A stretch of DNA of 64,000 bases, taken from Anolis sagrei (taxonomy: Eukaryota > Chordata > Lepidosauria > Squamata > Anolidae). The notes below the pieces were generated by a model. It worked only from the letters and a program-made list of their open reading frames with translations, ran no database searches and had not been told where the DNA came from. The translations under genes were made by a program, and so were the position numbers. Positions 1 through 9,700 of this stretch are shown one piece after another; within the stretch, counting starts at the first letter, position 1, and every line of letters begins with the position of its first letter. Where the stretch lies: NCBI RefSeq assembly GCF_037176765.1, contig NC_090021.1, positions 61,261,453-61,325,452 on the forward strand, written 5' to 3'.

Positions 1-104
1 CAAGCCCATCCACTTCCATCTATCTGCACGCTCAAGTAGTCCTCAGCTGCAAGAAAGTACAAATTCCTGAACAAATCCTGTGTTTTTATCTGTTTATACC
101 AGAT

Positions 105-193
105 TATCTGGCAGTGGAGACTCCTATAATCCAGTTTAAAGCAGATAATCTGGGATCAGATCCTGGGATATAGGGCAGTATAGAAGGGGCCTA
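105..193. mobile_element. hAT-type MITE fragment in NUP133 intron 2
   Basis: The right part reads AATCTGGGATCAGATCCTGG, then a GGGCAGTATAGAAGGGGCC end. This is the same family as the inverted-repeat element at 1848-2099. The remainder of 1-508 is NUP133 intron 2 with nothing else recognised. Confidence 0.5.
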
Positions 194-508
194 AGAATAT
201 TCTCATACTTAGAACTATCTCCTTAAGGAAAGCAGCAAAACCACACGTTAAAATGAATACCATTTGCTTGGTTTGATAAACAAAGCTATTTCTACCTAAA
301 TCGAAATAAGAAGCATCTCATGTACAAATAAATAACACTAAGGTTACATCTTTCTATCTCAATCTTCAAACCCATGCTTTCTAAAATAGCTGTAGACATA
401 AACTTTAAAAGATATTGGCAATGTTCCCAGGAATGTTACAAACCTAGCAGGAAGATTTTAGCTATTTTTCCATGTTTGGTTATTTGCATAGAAAAATAAA
501 ACACTTAC

Positions 509-627
509 CACCAGCCATTCTCAAGGCCTCCATAACTTTTACTGGTAGGGGCGAGCCAAACCCTTTCACGTCATAGTTAATGGTTTCACTTCCTGTTGGA
601 TGATGCACAACCTTTGTGGGAGTACAC
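509..627 (-). CDS. NUP133: NUP133 coding exon 2
   Basis: 119 bp between a TTGCTTAG acceptor and a GTAAGTG donor. It encodes [20 protein letters not shown] and then [19 protein letters not shown], ending in phase 1. The [16 protein letters not shown] core is strongly conserved with mammals and begins the N-terminal propeller. Confidence 0.94.
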
Positions 628-3082
628 CTAAGCAAAAAGAGAAGTAACCAACATTTTCCATATTTCTGTTTCAATTAAGTGGTAAAGTAGCTACAACTGA
701 TTTTAGAGTTTGTGTATATTTATAGTTATTTTATGTCCCAGCATGGAATGTTTGCCATATATATGTTGTGCTCCCTTCGGGGTGAGAAGGACAAAATATA
801 AATGTTTCAAATAAAAAAAAAATAACCTTGTCAAGAACATTGCTTCACTGACTTATGCTAATTTCATTCATCACTGTTTGAACAAATGTGTGGAACACAT
901 AACAAAACAAAGATTTCAGTTGCCACTTCATTTATTGGGGATGACGACCCACAAATGCATTTTCTTCTTGCCATGGAAGGAAAATCCTCACATTTAAAAA
1001 CCAACAGGGCTGCTATTAAGTTCTATCTATGGTGAAATCCAATGTTCTGAAGTTAATATAAGCCACAGCAGTTACCAACTTCAGAACACTGATTTTCCTT
1101 GGGAACAAAATGTCAGAGAAAAAGGATGAGTTCTCTTCTGCCTTCTCCAAAACTTATAGTGAACAGCCCAGCCTCCACAGCTGTCATTTCCATTTCTTGA
1201 AAATGGACACATTCAATACATACATTACAGATGTATCAAATTACATGAATATATACAACACAGAGATATAGCAATATGACACCACTTTGCCCTTTGACAA
1301 GATGCTTAGAATTTCTTCCAGTTATTCCTAAGAAAATGTTATGAAATTCATGAGGTTACTATAAATTAATTTGAAGACAAGCATGTGCACACACACACAC
1401 ACACAAACAACACGCCCATGAGCAACAGCACTAAAACTTTCTAGGTGTGATTGCTGACTATCTCCACAAAGTATGGATTCCACAGGATGGAGCCAATGTT
1501 CTAAAGAGCTACAATTGAATAAGGTGTATCCATATTCGCAGAGTGCGACTTTGGGACATAAGGGTCCCAAACCCAACTCAGCCGCAGAAACTTGCTAGTT
1601 ATCCCTGGTGAAGTTACATTTCCTTAGACTTACAGAGAGGCATTGGCAAACCATCCTCTGAATAAAAAAAAGCTAAAGATAGGTGCCTACTAAGTCAGGA
1701 TCAATTTGAATGCACATGATGATATAGAGACATGTACAGTTAATGCGATAGCCACTGGGCTCTTATTTCCTGTTGCTGTTATGACAGGTTGAACATCATC
1801 CCTTATCTGGAAAGCTGAAATGCTTCACAATCCAAATCTGGGCAGCTGAGGGCCCTTCTACACTGCCCCTTTATCCCAGGATCTGATTCCAGACTATCTG
1901 CTTATATAAATATGTATAACTCCTCACTGTCGATAACCTATGATAAACAAGTTTTGGGAATTCTAGTTGGCTGTTGTATGGAATCTGCCCGGAGTCCCCT
2001 TGGGGAAATAGGGTGGAATACAAATAAAGTTTATTATTGTTGTTGTTGTTAATCTGGGATCAGATCATGGGATAAAGGGGCAGTGTGGAAGGACCCTGAG
2101 AGTGTGACACTTTTGCTTTCTGAGGGTTCAGTGTCTAAAAGTTGTACTGTACATACAGTTAATGTGGTGGCCATTGGGTCCTTATTTCCTGTTGTTGTTA
2201 TGACAGAGAATCCCTTATCTGGAAAGCTGGACTGCTCCACAACCCAAATCTGGGCAGCCAAGGGCCCTTCTATACTGCCCCGTTATCCTCTGATCTACAA
2301 CTGTAAATACAGTACAATTCTACCCTCGGTTCACTTCTGATATGACAAATAAAACAAATAGCGCCTAAACACATTGCTTCGTGAATAAAATTATCTTCCG
2401 GCTGTGTGTGTGAGAGAGAAGTATATGCAACATCAATACACTTTGTGTTTAGCTGTCGATCGCATATCCAAGATTTGCATAATGTATATGCAAATACATT
2501 CCAAAATAATAATTGCAAACAAAAAATCTCCCTGTGCATTTTGGATACAAAATATTCACTCTCCAGGCATGGGCAAACTTGGGCCCTCCCTCCAGGTGTT
2601 TTGGACTCCAACTCCCACCATTCCTAACAGCCTCAGGCCCCTTCCCCCTCAGCTTAAGCGGCTGAGGGGGAAAAGGAAAGGGCCTGAGGCTGTTAGGAAT
2701 GGTGGGAGTTGGAGTCCAAAACACCTGGAGGGCACAAGTTGGCCCATGCCTGATTTATTATTAGTTCCCTTCCATTAATTAAAAGTTCCTAATCCAAAAT
2801 TAATGACGTACAAGGTTCTCCACCTATCCCCTTTATCCCCATCTGCTCGGTAGTTTGATGTTGTAGTTTCACCAGGCCTTTAGCCTTCTCACCCCGAGTA
2901 GGCCGCCCCTCGCGTACTCACCGCGCCGACAGGGAGCTGACGTTCCTCCGGGCCACGGGCGAGAACAGCGCCGGGGAACTGACAGACGCCTGGCCCTTCC
3001 TGCCGCCGAGACGGAGGCCCCTTCGGCCTGACCCACCACCGACCGGGGTGTGAGGGGAGCCCACGGGGGTCGAAAGATACAT
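509..3082 (-). CDS. NUP133: NUP133, 5' part of the gene (coding exons 1 and 2)
   Basis: Nucleoporin of the Y-shaped Nup107-160 scaffold of the nuclear pore. Two exons are visible: 2922-3082 and 509-627, joined in phase (an Arg codon is split across the junction). The exon 1 product starts [16 protein letters not shown] and ends with the stretch [20 protein letters not shown]; exon 2 gives [10 protein letters not shown], then [19 protein letters not shown]. These match the disordered N-terminus and the start of the beta-propeller of human NUP133 as I remember it ([42 protein letters not shown]). The start is the ATG at 3082 in the context ACCATGT. About 93 of roughly 1150 residues are present; the rest lies beyond position 1. 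Donors are GTGAGT and GTAAGT. The gene lies head-to-tail 3.4 kb downstream of ABCB10, as in mammals. Confidence 0.93.
755..826 (+). repeat. L2/CR1-like LINE 3' tail fragment
   Basis: Carries the recurring tail motif CTCCCTTCGGGGTGAGAAGG followed by an AATATAAAT(G) and A-rich end, seen at about ten other places in the window as the 3' end of L2-like elements. Confidence 0.6.
900..1720. other. NUP133 intron 1, no recognised feature
   Basis: Only a short (CA)n run near 1387-1405 stands out. No coding similarity or repeat family was recognised in the rest. Confidence 0.5.
1728..2290. repeat. Diverged local duplication (about 1728-1870 and 2150-2290)
   Basis: Both copies read ACAGTTAATG..GGCCA.TGGG, CTTATTTCCTGTTG.TGTTATGAC, CCCTTATCTGGAAAGCTG and AATCTGGGCAGC before a hAT-like GGGCCCTTCTA terminus. 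They look about 85 percent alike by eye. They may be two copies of one interspersed repeat or a local duplication. Confidence 0.55.
1848..2099. mobile_element. hAT MITE with an L2-like tail inserted in it
   Basis: The ends form inverted repeats: GGGCCCTTCTACACTGCCCC on the left, and the complement of GGGATAAAGGGGCAGTGTGG on the right. At roughly 1908-2049 the MITE is interrupted by a LINE tail (GGAGTCCCCTTGGGGAAATA, then AATAAAG and a TTG repeat). Confidence 0.6.
2564..2752. mobile_element. Long-hairpin hAT-type MITE
   Basis: A nearly perfect 189-bp palindrome. CAGGCATGGGCAAACTTGGG at the left is mirrored by GGCCCATGCCTG at the right, with both arms carrying GGAGTTGGAGTCCAAAACAC and CCTGAGGCTGTTAGGAATGG. 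Diverged relatives lie at 33103-33225 and 61060-61210. Confidence 0.7.
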
Positions 3083-3350
3083 GGTTCCACCTCAGGACGC
3101 CAAAGCTCACAGAATACACGGAGCTTTCAGAAGTGCACGAGTTCCCGGGCGGCTCCCGATGACGTAGACGTTGTGTTTCTCGCGCGTTCTAATAGCGTCA
3201 TCCGGATTCCCAGGATGGGATTGACTGGAACGCTTGAGAAAGGCGGGGCTTCCGTGATCCAGCTGGGCAGAGTTGAAGGTCCGCCTCGGAAGTTTTTGAG
3301 TTTAGCTTTTGGCGGGAAGGTTAACGCCCGCTGCTCTTCCTCATTCAGCT
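2885..3350 (-). promoter_or_regulatory. NUP133 CpG-rich promoter region
   Basis: GC- and CpG-rich sequence over exon 1 and upstream. It contains a CRE-like GATGACGTAGACG near 3158, a second GCGTCATCC near 3195 and a GGCGGGGC GC box near 3242. A TATA-less housekeeping promoter is inferred; the transcription start is not determined. Confidence 0.5.
2922..3082 (-). CDS. NUP133: NUP133 coding exon 1
   Basis: 161 bp encoding 53 residues plus two bases of an Arg codon. It ends at a GTGAGTACG donor. It is GC-rich and low-complexity, with Gly/Arg/Ser/Pro residues typical of this disordered tail. The [12 protein letters not shown] motif is the identifying part. The reading frame is open and differs from the longer overlapping frames nearby, which have no family match. 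Confidence 0.92.
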
Positions 3351-3469
3351 TAAGGGAAATTCAGAACGGTTTTTGAGGGCCCTTGCAAGCTCCATTATCC
3401 TTTCCCTTGTGTTGCTGGATGCCTTTCAAGTCGTTTTTGAGCTATAGCCTCGCCATCACTGGGCATTCT

Positions 3470-3905
3470 GGAGGTCAGGCTACACAGAGAAGCCACTGAA
3501 ATCCACAAGCATCTGGACAATTTCAACAGAAAGGAAAAAACCATGAAAATGAACGATAACTGGCCACCAGTATTTTAAAAACCCCTCTAAAATCATAACA
3601 GTAAATAAAGAACAATGCTCAAATGCAGGGGAACTCAAGACAAAAAATCAGGGACAGCTAATCACCTCTCAACAAAGGATTCCCCCAGGCAGTAACAAGC
3701 TACACCTAAAAACTCAGACCATCAAATTCTAACCAAGGTGGCAAATTGAAATATTCAAACCTAGCTCCAACTGACAAGATATATAAATCAAATTTCCAAC
3801 AGACCTCGCAACCTGAGGATGCCTGCCATAGATGCAGGTGAAACGTCATGCTTCTAGAACATGGCTATATAGCTTGAAATACCTACAACAACAGTGAGAA
3901 GCTAC
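3470..3905 (+). mobile_element. Penelope-like element 3' end
   Basis: The + strand encodes a short tail resembling the end of the Penelope GIY-YIG protein (REATEIHKHLDNFNRKEKTM), followed by the noncoding tail ending GATGCCTGCCATAGATGCAG..AAACGTC..CTACAACAAC. The assignment is from the remembered NFNR motif. Related tails are at 3895-4165, 29085-29345, 30990-31124 and 60780-61045. Confidence 0.55.
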
Positions 3906-4165
3906 ACCTAAAAACTGTCAGGCCATCAAATGCTAATCAAGGTGGCCAATTGAAACATTCACACCTAGCTACAACAGACAAAAGAGTTCTTTCTCCTACC
4001 CTGGACTTTTCAGATATATAAACAGATATATAAACCCATTTTTTCCTAGTTTCTAACAGACCTCACAACCTCTGAAGATGCCTGCCATAGATACAGGTGA
4101 AACGTCAAGAGAGAATGCTTCTAGAACATGGCTATATAGCTCGAAATATCTACAACAACCCATTC
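3895..4165 (+). mobile_element. Penelope-like 3' tail, second copy in tandem
   Basis: Repeats the preceding tail: ACACCTAAAAACTGTCAGGC, CCAATTGAAACATTCACACC, then GATGCCTGCCATAGATACAG and GAACATGGCTATATAGCTCG. It lies directly head-to-tail with the first copy. Confidence 0.55.
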
Positions 4166-4205
4166 TGGATGTGTCTGTCCTTAGAAGACTTGCTTTGGCC
4201 TTCTC

Positions 4206-4363
4206 CTGAGAGTGGTTCCTTCCACACAGCCATATAACCCAAAATATCAAGGCAGAAAATCCCACAATATCTGCTTTGAACTGGGGTATCTGAGTCCACA
4301 CTGCTATATATTCCAGTTCAAAGGAGATTATATGGGATTTTATTCAGCTGTGTAGAAGGGGCC
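4206..4363. mobile_element. hAT MITE (CCACACAGCCATATAACCC family)
   Basis: The left end CTTCCACACAGCCATATAAC pairs with the right end CAGCTGTGTAGAAGGGGCC. The interior has TCAAGGCAGAAAATCCCACA and ATTCCAGTTCAAAG. Same family as copies at 22438, 48064 and 49567. Confidence 0.65.
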
Positions 4364-4364
4364 A

Positions 4365-4590
4365 GTAACTGATCCAAAGCCATCCAGGGGGTTTCCATGG
4401 CTGAATTGGGATTTGTACTCTGGTCTCCAGCACCAAACCAGGACTCCTCACTGGCTTCCTATCCATGTCTGTTGTGTGCCTTCAAGTCCATCCTGAGTTA
4501 TGGCGATCCCAAAGTAAATGTATCATGAGGTTTTATCATGGCAAAATTTGTTCAGAAGAAATTTAACACTGGCTTCCTCTGAGACTGAGG
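4365..4590 (-). repeat. MIR-like tRNA SINE fragments
   Basis: Reverse-strand pieces of the SINE seen whole at 44882-45117: TGCCTTCAAGTCCATCCTGA, the CCAAAGCCATCC.GGGGGTTTCCATGG segment and a degenerate B-box region. The end is truncated by the adjoining MITE. Confidence 0.45.
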
Positions 4591-4705
4591 CCCCTTTTAC
4601 ACTGCCATATAAGATCCAGTGTAGACTCATAATCCAGTTCAAAGCAGATGTGGATGATCTTCTTTGATAATCTGGATTATGTGGCAGTGTAGAGGGGGCC
4701 TGAGA
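4589..4705. mobile_element. Short palindromic hAT MITE
   Basis: GGCCCCTTTTACACTGCCAT at the left is mirrored by ATGTGGCAGTGTAGAGGGGG at the right, with ATAATCCAG and CTGGATTAT inside. Confidence 0.65.
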
Positions 4706-5239
4706 ATGGGATTTGATGGTGGTTATGCAGAGCTTTCCCAACTGTGCATCGAAACTATTGCTGTGTCCACTGACCTGTTGTGTAGGTGTGTCACGGATGT
4801 AGGAAAAAAAACCTTGAGTTTATGTGAAATAAGCAATAAATCCTATACACACACACACACATGCAAGGTTTTCGTAGGAAATGTTGGCAAACATTTCCTA
4901 AAGTTTGATAATAATTTCATAATACTTACATGATAACTTAATGAGGTTCAATACTGAGGAGTATTATTGGTGTAAGGTCACACAGTGAATTGCCTTGGTT
5001 GAGCGGGGCAGAACAATAGGCAGAGCACTCAAACCACTAAACTACACTGGCTCTTATCCTGGAAAAACCGCTTTTTGAGTGCAAATCTTGTCAATAAATT
5101 ATTTAAAAATGAGATTACTTTCAACTAAATTATAATGATGACCTCAGTACTAAGGGGCCAAACTAGACAGGCTAAGCCTCTTGGGGCTGCAGAAAGGTAT
5201 TTAGCACCTCAATTTTCAAGTAAGGTATAATAATGATTA

Positions 5240-5410
5240 AGATTGTTGTTGTGTGTCTTCAAGTCATTTCAGACTTAGGGCGACCACAGAGATTCCTTGT
5301 CAAGATTTATTCAAAGGAGATTTGCCTTTGCCGTCCTCTGAGAGAGTGTGATTTGCCTAAAGTCACCTAGAGCCATTGTCCAAGGTTCAAACCACTACAC
5401 CAGGCTTTTT
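5240..5410 (-). repeat. MIR-like tRNA SINE
   Basis: Reverse orientation: TGTGTGTCTTCAAGTCATTT, GAGATTTGCCTTTGCCGTCC, AGAGAGTGTGATTTGCC, then the B-box region AAGGTTCAAACCACTACACC. Matches the 44882-45117 family. Confidence 0.6.
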
Positions 5411-5590
5411 GAATTCTGAATTCCTTCCCTCTCTTTTTTTCTACCTCTTCTTTCTCCCTTTCTTACTCTTCCTCCTTCCCTGATTCCTACTTACATTTCT
5501 TTCTTCCCTTTCTCTCTCCCTCCTCCTCTTTTTCCTACCTCTCTTTTTCTCCTTTTCTTTTTCTCCATCCCTCCTTTCTACCTTCCCAGG
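5411..5590. repeat. Polypyrimidine (CTTT/CCTT) tract
   Basis: About 170 bp almost free of purines on the + strand, made of TTCTTTCTCCC-like units. Low-complexity sequence following the SINE. Confidence 0.7.
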
Positions 5591-6324
5591 GGTGCAAGGA
5601 GTGCCAGGAGTGGTGAAGTAAAGTGGTGGGCAGAAGGGAAAGTGGCAGGAACCAGGAGCAGGGAAAGCGGCTGGCTGGCATGACCTTTATCAAGTCAAAT
5701 CATAGGTCCACTTAACTCACTGAGAATGGTAATAGTCTTTATAGTATCTGATAAAGATTTAGCCCAGATTTGATGGCCAAAATTTTTTGTAATCTACTAT
5801 AGTAGGAATTGAACCTGGGCCCTTCAGCATACAGATTGCTTTCTTTCTTAAGCTCAGAACAGACATCCCAATACTGTGTGTGATGAGGAAAATTTCAAAA
5901 CCACAGTAGGGATTTAATTCTAATGACTTGGGTTCTATTGCAGAAGACTTGCAAATCCAGTAGAGGAATTTTTTAAATGTTTGCTTTTTAAAACAAAAGC
6001 AGTTTCAGAATGTAAGAGTTAAAAGAGCCCCCCTTTTCTGTAAGCAAAACGCTCTCTGAACTGATCTCTATCTTTTCAATACAATGACTTTAAACAAAAT
6101 ACCAGAATTACACATTTAATTTATCACCATCTTAAATGGAAAAAGAATGTGCTTCCACGCCGTCAGGTTTAAAAAAATAGTAAACATCCATATCCATCAA
6201 TCAAAGCAGCATAAAAATATTTACATTGTAAAAACAATTTACTGTTTCATATCTTCACAAGAATATAATTATAATTAGATTCTCTGAATAAAAAGTTTAG
6301 TACAGCCATGTTTTAAAATACACA
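5591..6324. other. NUP133-ABCB10 intergenic DNA, nothing recognised
   Basis: No repeat, ORF or RNA gene recognised. The right part may be additional ABCB10 3' UTR if a more distal polyadenylation site is used. Confidence 0.4.
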
Positions 6325-6438
6325 GGAAAAATATAAACACATTTATTATACATGAATTGAAACATAATTTAAAATTACTTGGAAATGTGTTACATTTCCA
6401 TTCTTTATATTATTTCATTTTAAAGTCTTTTTTCTTCT
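6325..6438 (-). other. ABCB10: ABCB10 3' UTR (minimal extent)
   Basis: Follows the stop codon. An AATAAA signal on the minus strand lies at 6347-6342, which would place cleavage near 6325. Only the hexamer supports this, and longer isoforms are possible. Confidence 0.35.
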
Positions 6439-6700
6439 TCAAGATTTTACATTTAATGCAACATTTTCACTGTGCTGGAGAAAAGACTGTTTCTTCATTA
6501 ATTTGCTGAAGAGTCCATTTGGGTTTGCAAGCAATTTTTCATGTTTCCCACACTCAACAATTCTTCCTTGATCAAGAACTGCAACAGAATTCGCATTCTG
6601 AATAGTGGACAGACGATGGGCAATTATGAGAACAGTCCTTCCTTCCATGAGTCGATCTAATGCTTCTTGGACAAGGAATTCGTTTTCAGCATCCAATGCA
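6439..6700 (-). CDS. ABCB10: ABCB10 coding exon 13 (H-loop and C-terminus)
   Basis: [90 protein letters not shown] stop. It holds the D-loop and H-loop His614. The tail after QSF is longer than and unlike the human end. Confidence 0.96.
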
Positions 6701-9700
6701 CTAATTCATGAACAAAATGATGAGAAAACATATATTATTGTCCTATATCCCACTTTAGAATAGTTAGCTTACTAGTTTGCTTTCATTTCAGGCTTTTTAT
6801 AATGTGACAGTATTTTAAGAGTATTACATACATTTCTTTTTAAAAGCAACAACTTTATTTCTGTGTAAAAAATATACCCTTCTGATAAATCAAGTCCCTG
6901 ATGAAATTCAGGTAAGTGCACATATTTTTAACCTGCAATGTAACATACTTCTTTAGATTATTGTTTCAAATCTGTTGACACTAAGTGAATGAATATTTCT
7001 AGATGGAAGTCTCAGTTTATCAGAAAGTCTTCCAAAAGGGAGGTCACTGGAAAGTTATGGAATGTGTAACTTTTTTTTAATCAAAGAAATACACAGACTA
7101 AACCTAGTTGCAAAGGCACAGCTTAACACTACCAAAGGCTTGGAAACGCACTGTTCTCACATCAGACTTTTACCAGTCCCAGAGGGCATCTACACTGTAG
7201 AATTAATGCAGTTTGACACTACTATAATGGTTAGGGCTTGATGCCATGGAATCATGGGAGCTGCAGCTGGCTGAGGCATCAGTACTATTGGACAGAGATG
7301 GCTAAAGCCCTTGTAAAGCTACACCTCCCATGATTATATGGCATTCAGCCAGGCAAGTAGAGCGGTGGTGAATTAGATTAATTTTACAGTGTAGATGCAG
7401 CCCTCAAGTCCACCTTGATTCTGACTGGCCCACTTTTCAATTCTGTCAGTTTTGTACACAGATAGTTTGAAAAATGCATCACCAGTCGAAGAAGTTCATT
7501 AACTCACTCAAACAATGATCCCTTTCTAAAACTGCCTGACCACCTACAAGTCATCTATCAGGAGCAATCATTTTGTCATAGCAATCACTTAACTCCTTGA
7601 CAGATAAGAGAACCATGACAGACCCTCCCAAGTACTGTAGATACAGTGGCTAGATTAAACTAAATCTGTTTTCTCCTTGTAAGTGGTTTTCTATATTATA
7701 GAATCACAGACAGAAACCTTGTTCTTAATATTTTAACAATGTTTCTTACCTCTCACACAAAAATAATACCCACTTACAGTTGTTCATGGTGAGTTTAGTA
7801 CTTCGGCATTGTTTGTTTTCCAACTTATTAAATTATATTCAAGGATTTCAACGGAGGCAATATTTTCCTGGGTATCTCATGCTTCCCAGAAAATATTATG
7901 CTCAATGGGAACCTTGAACTCTTGCTGCAATGTATTAATGAAGAATATGTAACCTCCTTTGATGCAAATTCACATAGTAAAAAAGTGACAGTATTCAATA
8001 GTTAACCGGGCAGGAGCCACCGGTGGCGCAATGAGTTAAATCTTTGTGCTAGCAGGGCTGCTGACCAAAAGGTCGGCAGTTCAAATCCAGGGAGCGGGGT
8101 GAGCTTCCATCTGTCAGCTCCAGCTTCCCATGCAGGGACATGAGAGAAGCCTCCCACAGGATGGTAAAACATCCGGGTGTCCCCTGGGCAACTTCCTTGC
8201 AGACGGCCAATTCTCTTACATCAGAAGCAACTTTCAGTTTCTCAAGTCACTCCTAACACAAACACACACAAAAGTTAATAGGGCAGCATATTTCAATGAC
8301 AAGAAAAGACATTATATGGTTTACTACAGAGATGCCAATCCACCCCTACTGTCTTGAACATGGTTGCTTTCCTTTTAAGTAAAATATTTTTCTACTTTGT
8401 TATTCTATTGTGTCACTTTTATTACTTACCTTGTTGCTTCATCAAGAAGAAGAATTTTTGGATTCTAGAAAACAAAATTAATGTGGTTTTATATGAACAA
8501 TATTTTTGGGAGGAAAATTTTAAGATTGCAAATTGGAATGCAAATTAATTTCTATCATCAGGAAGATAAATCTCAGCGTATTGACTATTCATGCAAAAAC
8601 TGCACTGTGTCGAACCATGTTAATTCGACTGAAACAACAGTGACAGGTGTGCCAATACCGAGAAAACCAACACAATATTGAAAGGGATTGTGGAAGAATG
8701 ATATTTTCTCAACCACCACGTGAGTTTCTTTGAGGATATTCATTTTTCACTTTGAGGATGATAATGCTATAGCCAATGTCATTCATAACTGGTACTGATC
8801 ACAGTTTGCAATGTATTTAATTCACTCTTTAGAGGAGAAAAATGTGTTTTGAAACAGATTTTCATGAATAGCTATGCTGAATTCACTTCTTTTAGAGGAT
8901 TCCGCCCCCCTCCCAAATAAACGTTTCCTCAGGTTTTGCATGTTAACAATGTATGTGTTTATTATTTTCAAATGGTCATGTCATATATTCTCTCTTAAGT
9001 TTTTTTGCGTGTACACCCAAATGTGCACAATTAGGTGAAAATGATGAAACCACCTTTTTTTAAATAATGAATTTCTCTAAGGTTTCTCAGCTAGAAATAA
9101 TGCACAAGTAGTGACTAGGGACAGTTACATTTAGTCTATGTTTAAATAAAATAGGTGTAAAAGAGGCTGCTGCACAACAACTTTAGTAAAATGAAGAATG
9201 TGCAAAACAGAAGCATATGCTGCATCTTCTTTTTAAAAAGAAAGAGACAAAAAATCTAAAATTCAACATGATCTTTTTCCTCTCATAAAAGGACAATCCC
9301 TGGGTTACAAACAAGATAGGCTCTGTAGGTTTATTCTTGTTAAATGTGTATGTAAGTTGGAGCAGGTACATTTTTAAAGTGTAACTTCAGCCATATATAT
9401 GGCTGGATTATGTGTTTATATGTGCAAGTTTTGGATAGCATAGGAAAGGGTTAATACACTTGTAACGTTTGTTTTGCTATCTGTGCCTCTGTTCAGGAGA
9501 TTTCGTCTCACTTTTACCCTGTGACAATTGGATTTTGAAATTTTTGGTTTGTTGTGGAAGCAAGGATTGGTGATAAAGCTTCAGTGGAGACACTTTTTCC
9601 CCATGATAACTCTTCCAGGAGTGAATTTCCTTTCCTTGGGGTAGATTTCTCTCACTCCCTGTTATCTCACCCCCATTTGTAACTAGCAGTCGGATGTTTG

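Noticed and set aside
8014-8100. tRNA genes at the A/B boxes of the many SINEs
   Set aside because: No cloverleaf with a paired acceptor stem was found; each head continues into a SINE body with target duplications.
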